Shown in pieces: positions 7,758 to 13,286 of a DNA stretch of 13,286 nt. The stretch lies in the NCBI GenBank assembly GCA_023391425.1, contig JAEWAX010000034.1, forward strand, positions 1-13,286. Direction: 5' to 3'. The position numbers and the translations under genes are program-made. Positions within the stretch are counted from its first letter, which is position 1. Every line of letters starts with the position of its first letter. The notes beneath the pieces were generated by a model. The model did no database searches and was not told the origin of the DNA. It saw only the letters and a list, made by a program, of their open reading frames with translations. The DNA is from Bacillota bacterium (GTDB taxonomy: Bacteria > Bacillota > Clostridia > Acetivibrionales > DSM-1351).

Positions 7758-8528
7758 TTAATACCTATTATCTCCTCCGAACAATCCACCCAGTATACCT
7801 CCACCTATGCCGCCTATACCTGATTGTTGGTCACGATGATGTGAACCGGCGGAAGTCAATCTATCAGCAAGTCTTGAGAGTGGTAAGCTCTGAAGATAAA
7901 CTGTTCCAGGTCCTGTAAGCTTTGCAAGGAATAGTCCTTCTCCACCAAACAGAGCATTTTTGAAGCCTCCAACAAACTGAATATCATAGTCAACACTTGG
8001 TGAAAATGCAACTAAACAGCCTGTGTCAACCTTAAGCGTTTGGCCAGGCATTAGATCCTTCTTAATAATGGTTCCGCCAGCATGAACAAATGCCAACCCA
8101 TCACCTACAAGTCTCTGAAGAATAAATCCCTCTCCTCCAAAGAAGCCTGCTCCAAGTTTTCTAGTAAAAGCAATCTCGATATCTACTCCCTTTGCAGCAC
8201 ATAGGAAAGCATCCTTCTGACATAGAAAACTTCCACCAACACTGGATAAATCAATAGGTATTATCTTTCCAGGATACGGTGCAGAGAATGCTACATGTTG
8301 TTTTTCTACACCCGCATTGTAAAAGGTAGTAATAAAGAAACTCTCTCCCGTCAACATTCTTTTGAAGCCCTTAAATGCCCCTCCATCAGTTGAGGTCTGC
8401 ATCATTATGCTATCGTCAGTATACATCATTGCACCAGCTTCAGCTCTAACACCTTCAGCTGGATCCAACTCAATTTCGACAATTTGCATATCATCCCCAA
8501 TAATTTTGTAATCAATAACGTCTACCAT
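7758..8528 (-). CDS. AIM24 / TIGR00266 family protein
   Basis: Protein of 256 residues, no signal peptide or membrane helix seen. Start at ATG 8528 (MVDVIDYKIIG) because AAGGAGG (8534-8540) lies 5 nt before it; the frame stays open upstream to an ATG at 8597, but that overlaps a likely -10 box and would put the Shine-Dalgarno inside the gene. The family signature is three related glycine-rich strand pairs: LTGESFFITTFYNAG, FFGGEGFILQRLVGDG and LFGGEGLFLAKLTGPGTVYLQ, plus an early AEAGAMMYTDDSI. These build the trypsin-inhibitor-like beta structure of AIM24-type proteins. The tail is GGIGGGILGGLFGG, glycine-rich and probably disordered. Biochemical role in bacteria is not established; the yeast relative is a mitochondrial inner-membrane organising factor. 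No link to the sugar genes is evident, and it has its own promoter. Confidence 0.88.
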   Translation of the reverse strand: MVDVIDYKIIGDDMQIVEIELDPAEGVRAEAGAMMYTDDSIMMQTSTDGGAFKGFKRMLTGESFFITTFYNAGVEKQHVAFSAPYPGKIIPIDLSSVGGSFLCQKDAFLCAAKGVDIEIAFTRKLGAGFFGGEGFILQRLVGDGLAFVHAGGTIIKKDLMPGQTLKVDTGCLVAFSPSVDYDIQFVGGFKNALFGGEGLFLAKLTGPGTVYLQSLPLSRLADRLTSAGSHHRDQQSGIGGIGGGILGGLFGGDNRY

Positions 8529-8598
8529 ATTAACCTCCTTGAGCCGCTGCTTACGGCAAGATAATAAACTGCTTACTTTAAAACGGTATATATCCATT

Positions 8599-8604
8599 AT
8601 TATA
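8599..8604 (-). promoter_or_regulatory. -10 box for the AIM24-family gene
   Basis: A perfect TATAAT reads on the minus strand at 8604-8599, about 70 nt before the ATG at 8528. No good -35 is seen at 16-18 bp. If used, transcription starts near 8592, which excludes the ATG at 8597 as the start codon. Confidence 0.4.
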
Positions 8605-8705
8605 TAATATAGGAGAATTTAAGAACAGTCTGCTTTGTTAACTTTTTACACATTTTGTTTTAGTCCAACATCTAAAGCCACCAAACATTTCGTTCCGATA
8701 ATTGG

Positions 8706-9725
8706 TTATCGTTGTATATTTTTGGCCCATTGGGAATACGCTTCTGAATACTTGGCAGCTAATAAAATGGCTTCTACCATACTTATCTCACTGGCAACCC
8801 CCTTTCCTGCTATGTCATAAGCTGTTCCATGGTCTACTGAGGTTCTAAGAAACGGTAGTCCCAGAGTGATAGCAATTGTTTTTTCAAAGTCCAAGGTTTT
8901 CGTTGCAATATGCCCTTGGTCATGATAGAGCGAAAGAACTGAGTTGTACCTTCCCATTAGCGCTAAATGGAACACAGAATCTGCTCCAATAGGACCTTCT
9001 ACACTATACCCCTGCTCCTTAGCAATTAGTACAGCAGGCTTAATAATCTCCTCATCTTCTGTTCCAAACAAACCATTATCACCACTATGTGGGTTCAACC
9101 CTGCTATAGCCATTGTTCCATCCTTTATTCCCAAGCTTTTTAGTGCATCAGTACATCTATCTATATAGTCAAGTAATCTTTCTTTTGTCACCATTTCACA
9201 TGCTTTTTTAAGTGCTACGTGACGAGTTAGAAAAAACACCCTCATTCCCCTCACTTCAAACATTGTCAAAGGATCTTCGGTATTTGTGAGGCCAGCAAGT
9301 ATTTCAGTATGTCCTATGAAATCAACGCCAGCAGCTTTTAAAGCAGGCTTATTTATTGGTGTTGTAGCAATTGATGAAACTTCATTGCCAAGTGCCAACT
9401 CAACGCTCTTTTTAATATATTCATAAGCTGCACGTCCATTTTGTGCTTGAACAGTACCATATTCGAAATTAGTTGTATCAATGTTATTTAAATCAATCAC
9501 ATTGATTATGTCTTCATTATATTTACCCTCATTAGTAGATATGATTGTATTAATTTTTGCATCTATATTACATATCTGAGCAGCTTTTTTAATAAGCTTT
9601 GCATCACCTATGATTACTGGACTGCAAACCTCATATATATCCTCATTTTTTAATGCTTTTACAACTATTTCAGGGCCTATCCCTGCTGGGTCGCCCATTG
9701 GTATTCCAATAATAGGTTTTGGCAT
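8706..9725 (-). CDS. pdxA: PdxA-family 4-phospho-hydroxy-acid dehydrogenase (4-hydroxythreonine-4-phosphate or D-threonate/D-erythronate-4-phosphate dehydrogenase)
   Basis: Cytosolic NAD-dependent metalloenzyme of 339 residues, full length. ATG at 9725-9723 follows GAGGAGG (9732-9738). It opens with IIGIPMGDPAGIGPE, the family N-terminus. Substrate site GHTE is at 138-141; metal-binding histidines are H169 (TRHVALK), H213 (NPHSGDNG) and H268 (YHDQG), matching the three metal histidines of the E. coli enzyme. The C-terminal block LGLPFLRTSVDHGTAYDIAGKG is intact. The sequence GHIATKTLDFEKTIAITLG after HDQG resembles the PdxA2 branch, whose members oxidise D-threonate- or D-erythronate-4-phosphate, more than E. 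coli PdxA. No pdxJ or DUF1537 kinase gene is nearby, so the pathway is open. Divergent from the LacI-family gene and sharing its operator-bearing gap, so it may be under the same repressor. Confidence 0.92.
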   Translation of the reverse strand: MPKPIIGIPMGDPAGIGPEIVVKALKNEDIYEVCSPVIIGDAKLIKKAAQICNIDAKINTIISTNEGKYNEDIINVIDLNNIDTTNFEYGTVQAQNGRAAYEYIKKSVELALGNEVSSIATTPINKPALKAAGVDFIGHTEILAGLTNTEDPLTMFEVRGMRVFFLTRHVALKKACEMVTKERLLDYIDRCTDALKSLGIKDGTMAIAGLNPHSGDNGLFGTEDEEIIKPAVLIAKEQGYSVEGPIGADSVFHLALMGRYNSVLSLYHDQGHIATKTLDFEKTIAITLGLPFLRTSVDHGTAYDIAGKGVASEISMVEAILLAAKYSEAYSQWAKNIQR

Positions 9726-9763
9726 ATATTTTCCTCCTCAATACTAACTTCAAATACAACTAT

Positions 9764-9791
9764 ATCATATAAAACGCTTGTTCAATAACAA
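9764..9791 (-). promoter_or_regulatory. Possible promoter of the pdxA gene
   Basis: On the minus strand TTGTTA (9791-9786) and TATGAT (9769-9764) are 16 bp apart, about 40 nt upstream of the start codon. The boxes are fair matches only. The nearer LacI-type operator ends 15 bp upstream of this -35. Confidence 0.35.
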
Positions 9792-9805
9792 TTTTACGAC
9801 ATAAT

Positions 9806-9827
9806 TATGTGGACTCGTGACCACATA
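9806..9827. promoter_or_regulatory. LacI-type operator O1
   Basis: 22-bp imperfect palindrome with 7-bp perfect arms TATGTGG (9806-9812) and CCACATA (9821-9827) and a central CG, the usual centre of LacI-family operators. It covers the -35 region of the lacI-family gene promoter. Nearly identical copy 34 bp downstream (20 of 22 bases the same). A 12-bp palindrome ACATAATTATGT (9799-9810) overlaps its left arm. Confidence 0.8.
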
Positions 9828-9838
9828 CGGTGTATAAT
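9810..9838 (+). promoter_or_regulatory. Promoter of the LacI-family regulator gene
   Basis: TGGACT (9810-9815, 4 of 6 to TTGACA) and a perfect TATAAT (9833-9838) with a 17-bp spacer. Predicted start near 9845. The -35 lies in operator O1 and the start point lies in operator O2, an arrangement expected for autorepression. Confidence 0.7.
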
Positions 9839-9839
9839 T

Positions 9840-9861
9840 TATATGGACTCGTAACCACATA
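9840..9861. promoter_or_regulatory. LacI-type operator O2
   Basis: Second copy of the operator: TATATGG (9840-9846), central ACTCGTAA, CCACATA (9855-9861). It differs from O1 at two positions, both G to A. It sits just after the TATAAT box and before the AAGGAG Shine-Dalgarno (9870-9875), so a bound repressor would block initiation or early elongation. Confidence 0.8.
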
Positions 9862-9881
9862 GATACTTTAAGGAGATATAA

Positions 9882-10868
9882 ATGATAACTAGGGATGACG
9901 TTGCTAGGCATGCCGGCGTTTCAAAATCAACCGTTTCAAGAGTTTTAAATAAAAACGGTTATGTATCACAAGAAAATCGTACTAAAATCGAAAAAGCTAT
10001 AGTTGACTTGGGCTATGCACCAAACCTTATCGCGCGTAGCCTAAAGACAAGGGAATCACGGCAGATCCTTTTTTATACACATGAGATACTTAACCCTTTT
10101 TACATGGAAGTATATCGTGGAATTGAGGACTATGCTGGTGAAAACGGTTATACTATCGTTTTAAGCAGGCATTTTGACTATAGTATAGTAAAACAAAGAC
10201 AGTATGACGGAATTATTCTATCAGGTGTCTCTACAGAAATGGAAAGGGAGTTTATAAATCTTGGCATTCCAGTTGTTGTCACACACTATGGCGGTAAGCC
10301 TTTAAATTTACCTTCGGTAGGTATTGATATTAAAGGTGGAGCACAAAAAGCTACACAATATTTGTTGAAATGTGGCCATAGAAAAATAGCTTTTATAACG
10401 ATAAACGAAAAGTGTGATGAACAACGTTTAGATGGATTTTTAAATTGCTTAAAAAATACTGACATTGATATAAAGTCCACTTCTATAGTTTGTTCAAAGG
10501 AAAAAAGTCATGGTTATAGTCAAGGATACTCTTGCACGATGGAATTACTCAGCAAATCAAGAGATTTTACAGCAGTGTTTGCTTTTAATGACACTATGGC
10601 AATTGGTGCATTATCAGCATTTTATGAGAAAGGTATAAAGGTACCACAAGATATATCAATCATAGGCTTTGATGATATTATTCAGGCAAGTTATACTTAT
10701 CCGTTGCTAACCACAGTCAAGCTTCCTAAATATGAGCAAGGCTATGAAAGTGCCCGATTATTGATTAGTTTGATACAAGGAAACAGGGCTGAGTCTATGA
10801 CGCTTGATACTCAGCTTGTGATTAGAAACAGTGTCTTAAACAAAATTAGCTTAAGCCATTCCCTATAG
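9882..10868 (+). CDS. LacI-family transcriptional regulator
   Basis: DNA-binding repressor of 328 residues, normal length. ATG at 9882 follows AAGGAG at 6 nt. The N-terminal helix-turn-helix is TRDDVARHAGVSKSTVSRVL (about 3-22), followed by the hinge helix YAPNLIARSLKT (45-56), whose leucine inserts into the operator centre in this family. The rest is a periplasmic-binding-protein-like sugar-sensing domain with YDGIILSG, FAFNDTMAIGAL and ISIIGFDDI. Its own promoter is bracketed by two operators with the central CG expected for this family, so autoregulation is likely. The GH42 beta-galactosidase gene starts 127 bp downstream on the same strand with no clear terminator between, so they may be partly cotranscribed. 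Effector unknown; a galactose-containing sugar is the natural guess. Confidence 0.93.
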   Translation: MITRDDVARHAGVSKSTVSRVLNKNGYVSQENRTKIEKAIVDLGYAPNLIARSLKTRESRQILFYTHEILNPFYMEVYRGIEDYAGENGYTIVLSRHFDYSIVKQRQYDGIILSGVSTEMEREFINLGIPVVVTHYGGKPLNLPSVGIDIKGGAQKATQYLLKCGHRKIAFITINEKCDEQRLDGFLNCLKNTDIDIKSTSIVCSKEKSHGYSQGYSCTMELLSKSRDFTAVFAFNDTMAIGALSAFYEKGIKVPQDISIIGFDDIIQASYTYPLLTTVKLPKYEQGYESARLLISLIQGNRAESMTLDTQLVIRNSVLNKISLSHSL

Positions 10869-10995
10869 CGTTGGCTAAATAGTTACACTTATACTTTTGT
10901 AAAGTGAAAGTCATAGTCGCTGGCATAAGCCTTAGCTTCATAAAGTTTGTATAAAATAGATTTCAATTAAAACTAGTTTCGAAAGGGGAATTCTT

Positions 10996-13068
10996 ATGAA
11001 AGATAATACTGAAATGGATAAGTCTATAAAACTTGGAAAGCTCACTATGGGGGTTTGCTATTACCCTGAGCACTGGCCCGAAACTTTATGGGAAGATGAC
11101 CTTATTCGTATGCGTGAACATGGAATTGAAGTTGTACGAATTGGTGAATTTGCATGGAATAAAATTGAACCTGAAGAAGGTGTATTCACCTTCCATTTTT
11201 TTGATCGATTCCTTGAACTTGCTAATGTACATGGTATTAAAGTAATCCTCGGGACGCCTACTGCTACTCCCCCTGCATGGCTAACTTATAAATATCCCGA
11301 AGTCCTCAACGCCAAAATAGATGGAACGCTCTACAGACATGGTATGCGCAGACATTATAATTATAATTCTAATAAATACAGAGAGTTTACATCTCGCATT
11401 GTTGAAAAACTGGCAGTTCACTACTGCTCTCACCCTGCAATTATTGGCTGGCAGATTGACAATGAGATGAACTGTGAAACTAATGTTTTTTATTCTGAAG
11501 CCGACCATACTGCCTTCAGAAAATATTTACAGGATAAGTTCAAAACGCTTGAAGCATTAAATGAAGCAATGGGTACAGTTTTTTGGAACCAGACCTACAC
11601 TTCCTGGAATGAACTCTATCTCACGCGTCCCAATATAAATGACTCAAGTAATCCACATTTAGCGCTTGAGGAAAAACGCTTCATATCACAAAGCACTATC
11701 TCCTTCTGTGCATTGCAGGCTGACATAATAAGGAAGCATGCCCCTAAAGGCCAGTTTATAACCACTAATGGTATTTTCGGACATCTGGACAGCCATGAAA
11801 TGACTGATACCTCTCTTGATTTTATAACGTTCGACAGTTACCCAAATTTTGCATTTGATACTGGTACAGAGCCTAAAAAATCTGGTAACTTAAATGACCG
11901 CAGATCCTCATGGTCACTAACCAGAACTAGATCAATTTCTCCAAACTTCGGTATAATGGAGCAACAGTCTGGTGGTGGAGGCTGGGATACCAAAATGAAA
12001 CAACCAGCTCCAAAACCTGGTCAAATGAGGCTATGGACGTTCCAGTCAATAGCACATGGAGCAGATTTCATAAGTTATTTTCGTTGGCGTACAAGCTGGA
12101 TTGGTACAGAAATTTACTGGCATGGTCTGAATGATTATTCCAATCAGCCTAACAGACGTTTGGAAGAGTTGAAGCAAGTAAGAGATGATATGAGTAAAAT
12201 TTCAGATATTGCTGGTGCTAAATTCCAGGCAAAAGTTGCCTTTATTAAGGATTATGACAATGAGTGGGATGGTGAACAGGATAAGTGGCACGGTCCTCTT
12301 GATGAATTAAGTGATAACGGCTGGTTTACTGCAGCCCAGCTTAATCATACTCCAATGGATTTTCTTTATATCAGAAACACTGGAATTAGGAAAACTACAG
12401 TGGATAACCTCAGCAAGTATGAGCTTCTCATATATCCTCACGCAACAATACTTACTGAGGAAACTGCTGGCTTGCTGAAGTCATATGTTGAGCAAGGCGG
12501 TAAGCTTATAATGGGCTCACGTACAGGATATAAGGATATTTATGGCAGATGTCCTATGCATCCAATGCCAGGATTTGCTTCAGATATTTGCGGTGTCGTT
12601 GTGCGTGACTATACTACATTAGGCCCTGGAGATGATGAGGAATTTGCAGTATGGGATGGAGACATCATTCCTGCACCAGTTTTTAATGATGTACTTGAAC
12701 CTCTGAAGGGTGCAAAGGTTCTGGCCTCATTTAAAGGAAATTATTACGACGGTGCACCTGCTCTTGTTGAAAATAAAATAGGTAAAGGTACCGCATATTA
12801 TTATGGAGCTGGCTTTAGTCCAGAAACAGCAGCGGTATTCTTAAAGAAATTAGGTTATGCAGAACAGTATAGTAGCATAGTTGAGCTTCCTAAACAAGTT
12901 GAACTTACCATCAGATCAACGAATGGGAAAGACTACGTATTCATATTAAATTATATGCCTTACAATGTTGAAATAAATGTTAAAAAACCTATGATTGATC
13001 TTATTTCAGGGAAAACCCTCTCCGGAGTATGCAGGCTTGAGAAATATGGCGTGATGGTACTTTCTTAA
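10996..13068 (+). CDS. Beta-galactosidase, glycoside hydrolase family 42
   Basis: Intracellular enzyme of 690 residues, full length, no signal peptide. ATG at 10996 follows AAAGGGG (10982-10988) at 7 nt. Domain A, a TIM barrel (about 15-395), opens with GVCYYPEHWPETLW and VRIGEFAWNKIEPEEG, both GH42 signatures. The acid/base is E157 in GWQIDNEMN and the nucleophile is E322 in MEQQSG. A trimerisation-type domain (about 410-615) and a small beta C-terminal domain (about 625-690) follow. The cysteine cluster that binds zinc in Thermus-type GH42 enzymes is absent: the expected positions hold F165, S167 and D170. GH42 enzymes release terminal beta-galactose, usually from short galacto-oligosaccharides imported by the cell, which fits the ABC transporter in this window. 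Upstream, TATAAA (10950-10955) could be a -10 but has no good -35. Two terminator-like hairpins follow the gene. Confidence 0.95.
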   Translation: MKDNTEMDKSIKLGKLTMGVCYYPEHWPETLWEDDLIRMREHGIEVVRIGEFAWNKIEPEEGVFTFHFFDRFLELANVHGIKVILGTPTATPPAWLTYKYPEVLNAKIDGTLYRHGMRRHYNYNSNKYREFTSRIVEKLAVHYCSHPAIIGWQIDNEMNCETNVFYSEADHTAFRKYLQDKFKTLEALNEAMGTVFWNQTYTSWNELYLTRPNINDSSNPHLALEEKRFISQSTISFCALQADIIRKHAPKGQFITTNGIFGHLDSHEMTDTSLDFITFDSYPNFAFDTGTEPKKSGNLNDRRSSWSLTRTRSISPNFGIMEQQSGGGGWDTKMKQPAPKPGQMRLWTFQSIAHGADFISYFRWRTSWIGTEIYWHGLNDYSNQPNRRLEELKQVRDDMSKISDIAGAKFQAKVAFIKDYDNEWDGEQDKWHGPLDELSDNGWFTAAQLNHTPMDFLYIRNTGIRKTTVDNLSKYELLIYPHATILTEETAGLLKSYVEQGGKLIMGSRTGYKDIYGRCPMHPMPGFASDICGVVVRDYTTLGPGDDEEFAVWDGDIIPAPVFNDVLEPLKGAKVLASFKGNYYDGAPALVENKIGKGTAYYYGAGFSPETAAVFLKKLGYAEQYSSIVELPKQVELTIRSTNGKDYVFILNYMPYNVEINVKKPMIDLISGKTLSGVCRLEKYGVMVLS

Positions 13069-13109
13069 AAACTTTGAATTATTTTGTAATTTTCACATTG
13101 TGAATATAT

Positions 13110-13146
13110 TGCGCTATTATATCAAACCGTATAATGGCGCATTTTT
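13110..13146 (+). terminator. Intrinsic terminator of the GH42 gene
   Basis: TGCGCTATTATA (13110-13121) pairs with TATAATGGCGCA (13130-13141) over 12 bp with one G-U pair and an 8-nt loop, followed by TTTTT (13142-13146). It lies 41 nt after the stop codon. A second hairpin, GCGCAT (13137-13142) with ATGCGC (13147-13152), shares its right arm and is itself followed by GATTTTTA; only one of the two can form at a time. Confidence 0.8.
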
Positions 13147-13210
13147 ATGCGCGATTTTTATGGTTCTATGTCAATAGTTGGGGTAGAACAGTAAACTGAA
13201 TTTTTATGAA

Positions 13211-13251
13211 GGGCCAATCGCATTACAAGGTGATTGGCTCTTTGTTTGTTT
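13211..13251 (+). terminator. Second terminator-like hairpin at the right end
   Basis: GGGCCAATCGC (13211-13221) pairs with GTGATTGGCTC (13230-13240), 11 bp including two G-U pairs, loop 8 nt, then TTTGTTTGTTTG. Orientation favours the plus strand. It could be a back-up for GH42 read-through or belong to a short transcript I cannot identify. The surrounding 13153-13286 holds no supportable gene. Confidence 0.6.
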
Positions 13252-13286
13252 GTAAGGTATGCAGAATTCTTCTTCTGAAGTTTTCA

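Noticed and set aside
8529..8597. 23-residue N-terminal extension of the AIM24-family protein (MDIYRFKVSS...)
   Set aside because: A strong AAGGAGG sits 5 nt before the internal ATG at 8528, and a TATAAT at 8599-8604 would put the transcript start downstream of the ATG at 8597.
8706..9725. Reading the PdxA-family gene as proof of vitamin B6 synthesis
   Set aside because: No other B6 gene is present and the sequence leans to the PdxA2 branch, so the name alone does not establish the pathway.
9762..9786. Candidate CcpA cre site around AAAACGCTTG upstream of pdxA
   Set aside because: The left half does not match the cre consensus (no TG at the required place) and the right half lacks the CA, so only the central CG fits.
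10886..10906. CACTT...AAGTG hairpin between the LacI-family and GH42 genes as a terminator
   Set aside because: Only 5 bp of stem and no T-tract follows, so read-through from the regulator gene into GH42 cannot be excluded on this basis.
13092..13104. TTCACATTGTGAA palindrome as an operator
   Set aside because: Only 6-bp arms, placed after the GH42 stop codon, and unlike the LacI-type operators seen upstream.
13206..13286. Plus-strand frame starting at ATG 13206 and open to the window end (MKGQSHYKVIGSL...)
   Set aside because: No Shine-Dalgarno, its first codons lie inside a terminator-like hairpin, and only 27 codons are visible with no recognisable motif.

Overview
The window looks like the chromosome of a low-GC Gram-positive bacterium of the class Clostridia. 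It is AT-rich with AT-rich intergenic gaps. Shine-Dalgarno sequences are strong (AAGGAGG, GGAGG), and several genes appear to start with TTG. The gene set is typical of that class: a CUT1-type sugar ABC transporter without its own ATPase, a YesM/YesN-type two-component pair, a LacI-family repressor and a GH42 beta-galactosidase. Genus cannot be fixed from the sequence alone. No tRNA, rRNA, CRISPR array or intact insertion sequence is seen.

Layout. (1) Positions 1-3798, minus strand: an operon read right to left. It encodes a lipoprotein solute-binding protein, a 19-bp intercistronic hairpin, two permeases, and a MalY/PatB-type PLP-dependent C-S lyase that runs off the left edge. (2) Positions 3799-4166: divergent regulatory gap. 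Its right half holds a compact structured-RNA candidate of about 150 nt, with three hairpins and a possible pseudoknot. (3) Positions 4167-7591, plus strand: sensor histidine kinase and AraC-type response regulator, probably cotranscribed, followed by a short hairpin. (4) Positions 7758-9725, minus strand: an AIM24/TIGR00266 protein with its own promoter, and a PdxA-family dehydrogenase. (5) Positions 9726-9881: divergent promoter region with two nearly identical 22-bp LacI-type operators on either side of a TATAAT box. (6) Positions 9882-13068, plus strand: LacI-family regulator, then a GH42 beta-galactosidase. (7) Positions 13069-13286: two hairpins with T-tracts, then sequence with no supportable gene.

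How it may fit together (inference): the kinase senses an extracellular ligand, possibly a galactoside, and the AraC-type regulator switches on the divergent transporter operon. Imported oligosaccharide would be cleaved by the GH42 enzyme, which has no signal peptide. The LacI-family protein probably represses itself through the tandem operators and may also act on pdxA and the GH42 gene. This resembles the ganSPQAB/ganR and yes-type loci of Bacillus in parts list but not in order. The PdxA-family and C-S lyase genes are not obvious parts of galactoside use. The most interesting non-coding items are the structured-RNA candidate, the tandem operators, and a 28-bp palindrome inside the response-regulator gene.

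Several genes have a longer possible reading frame, but the Shine-Dalgarno placement favours a shorter start. Those shorter starts are used here (1461, 4167, 5978 and 8528).
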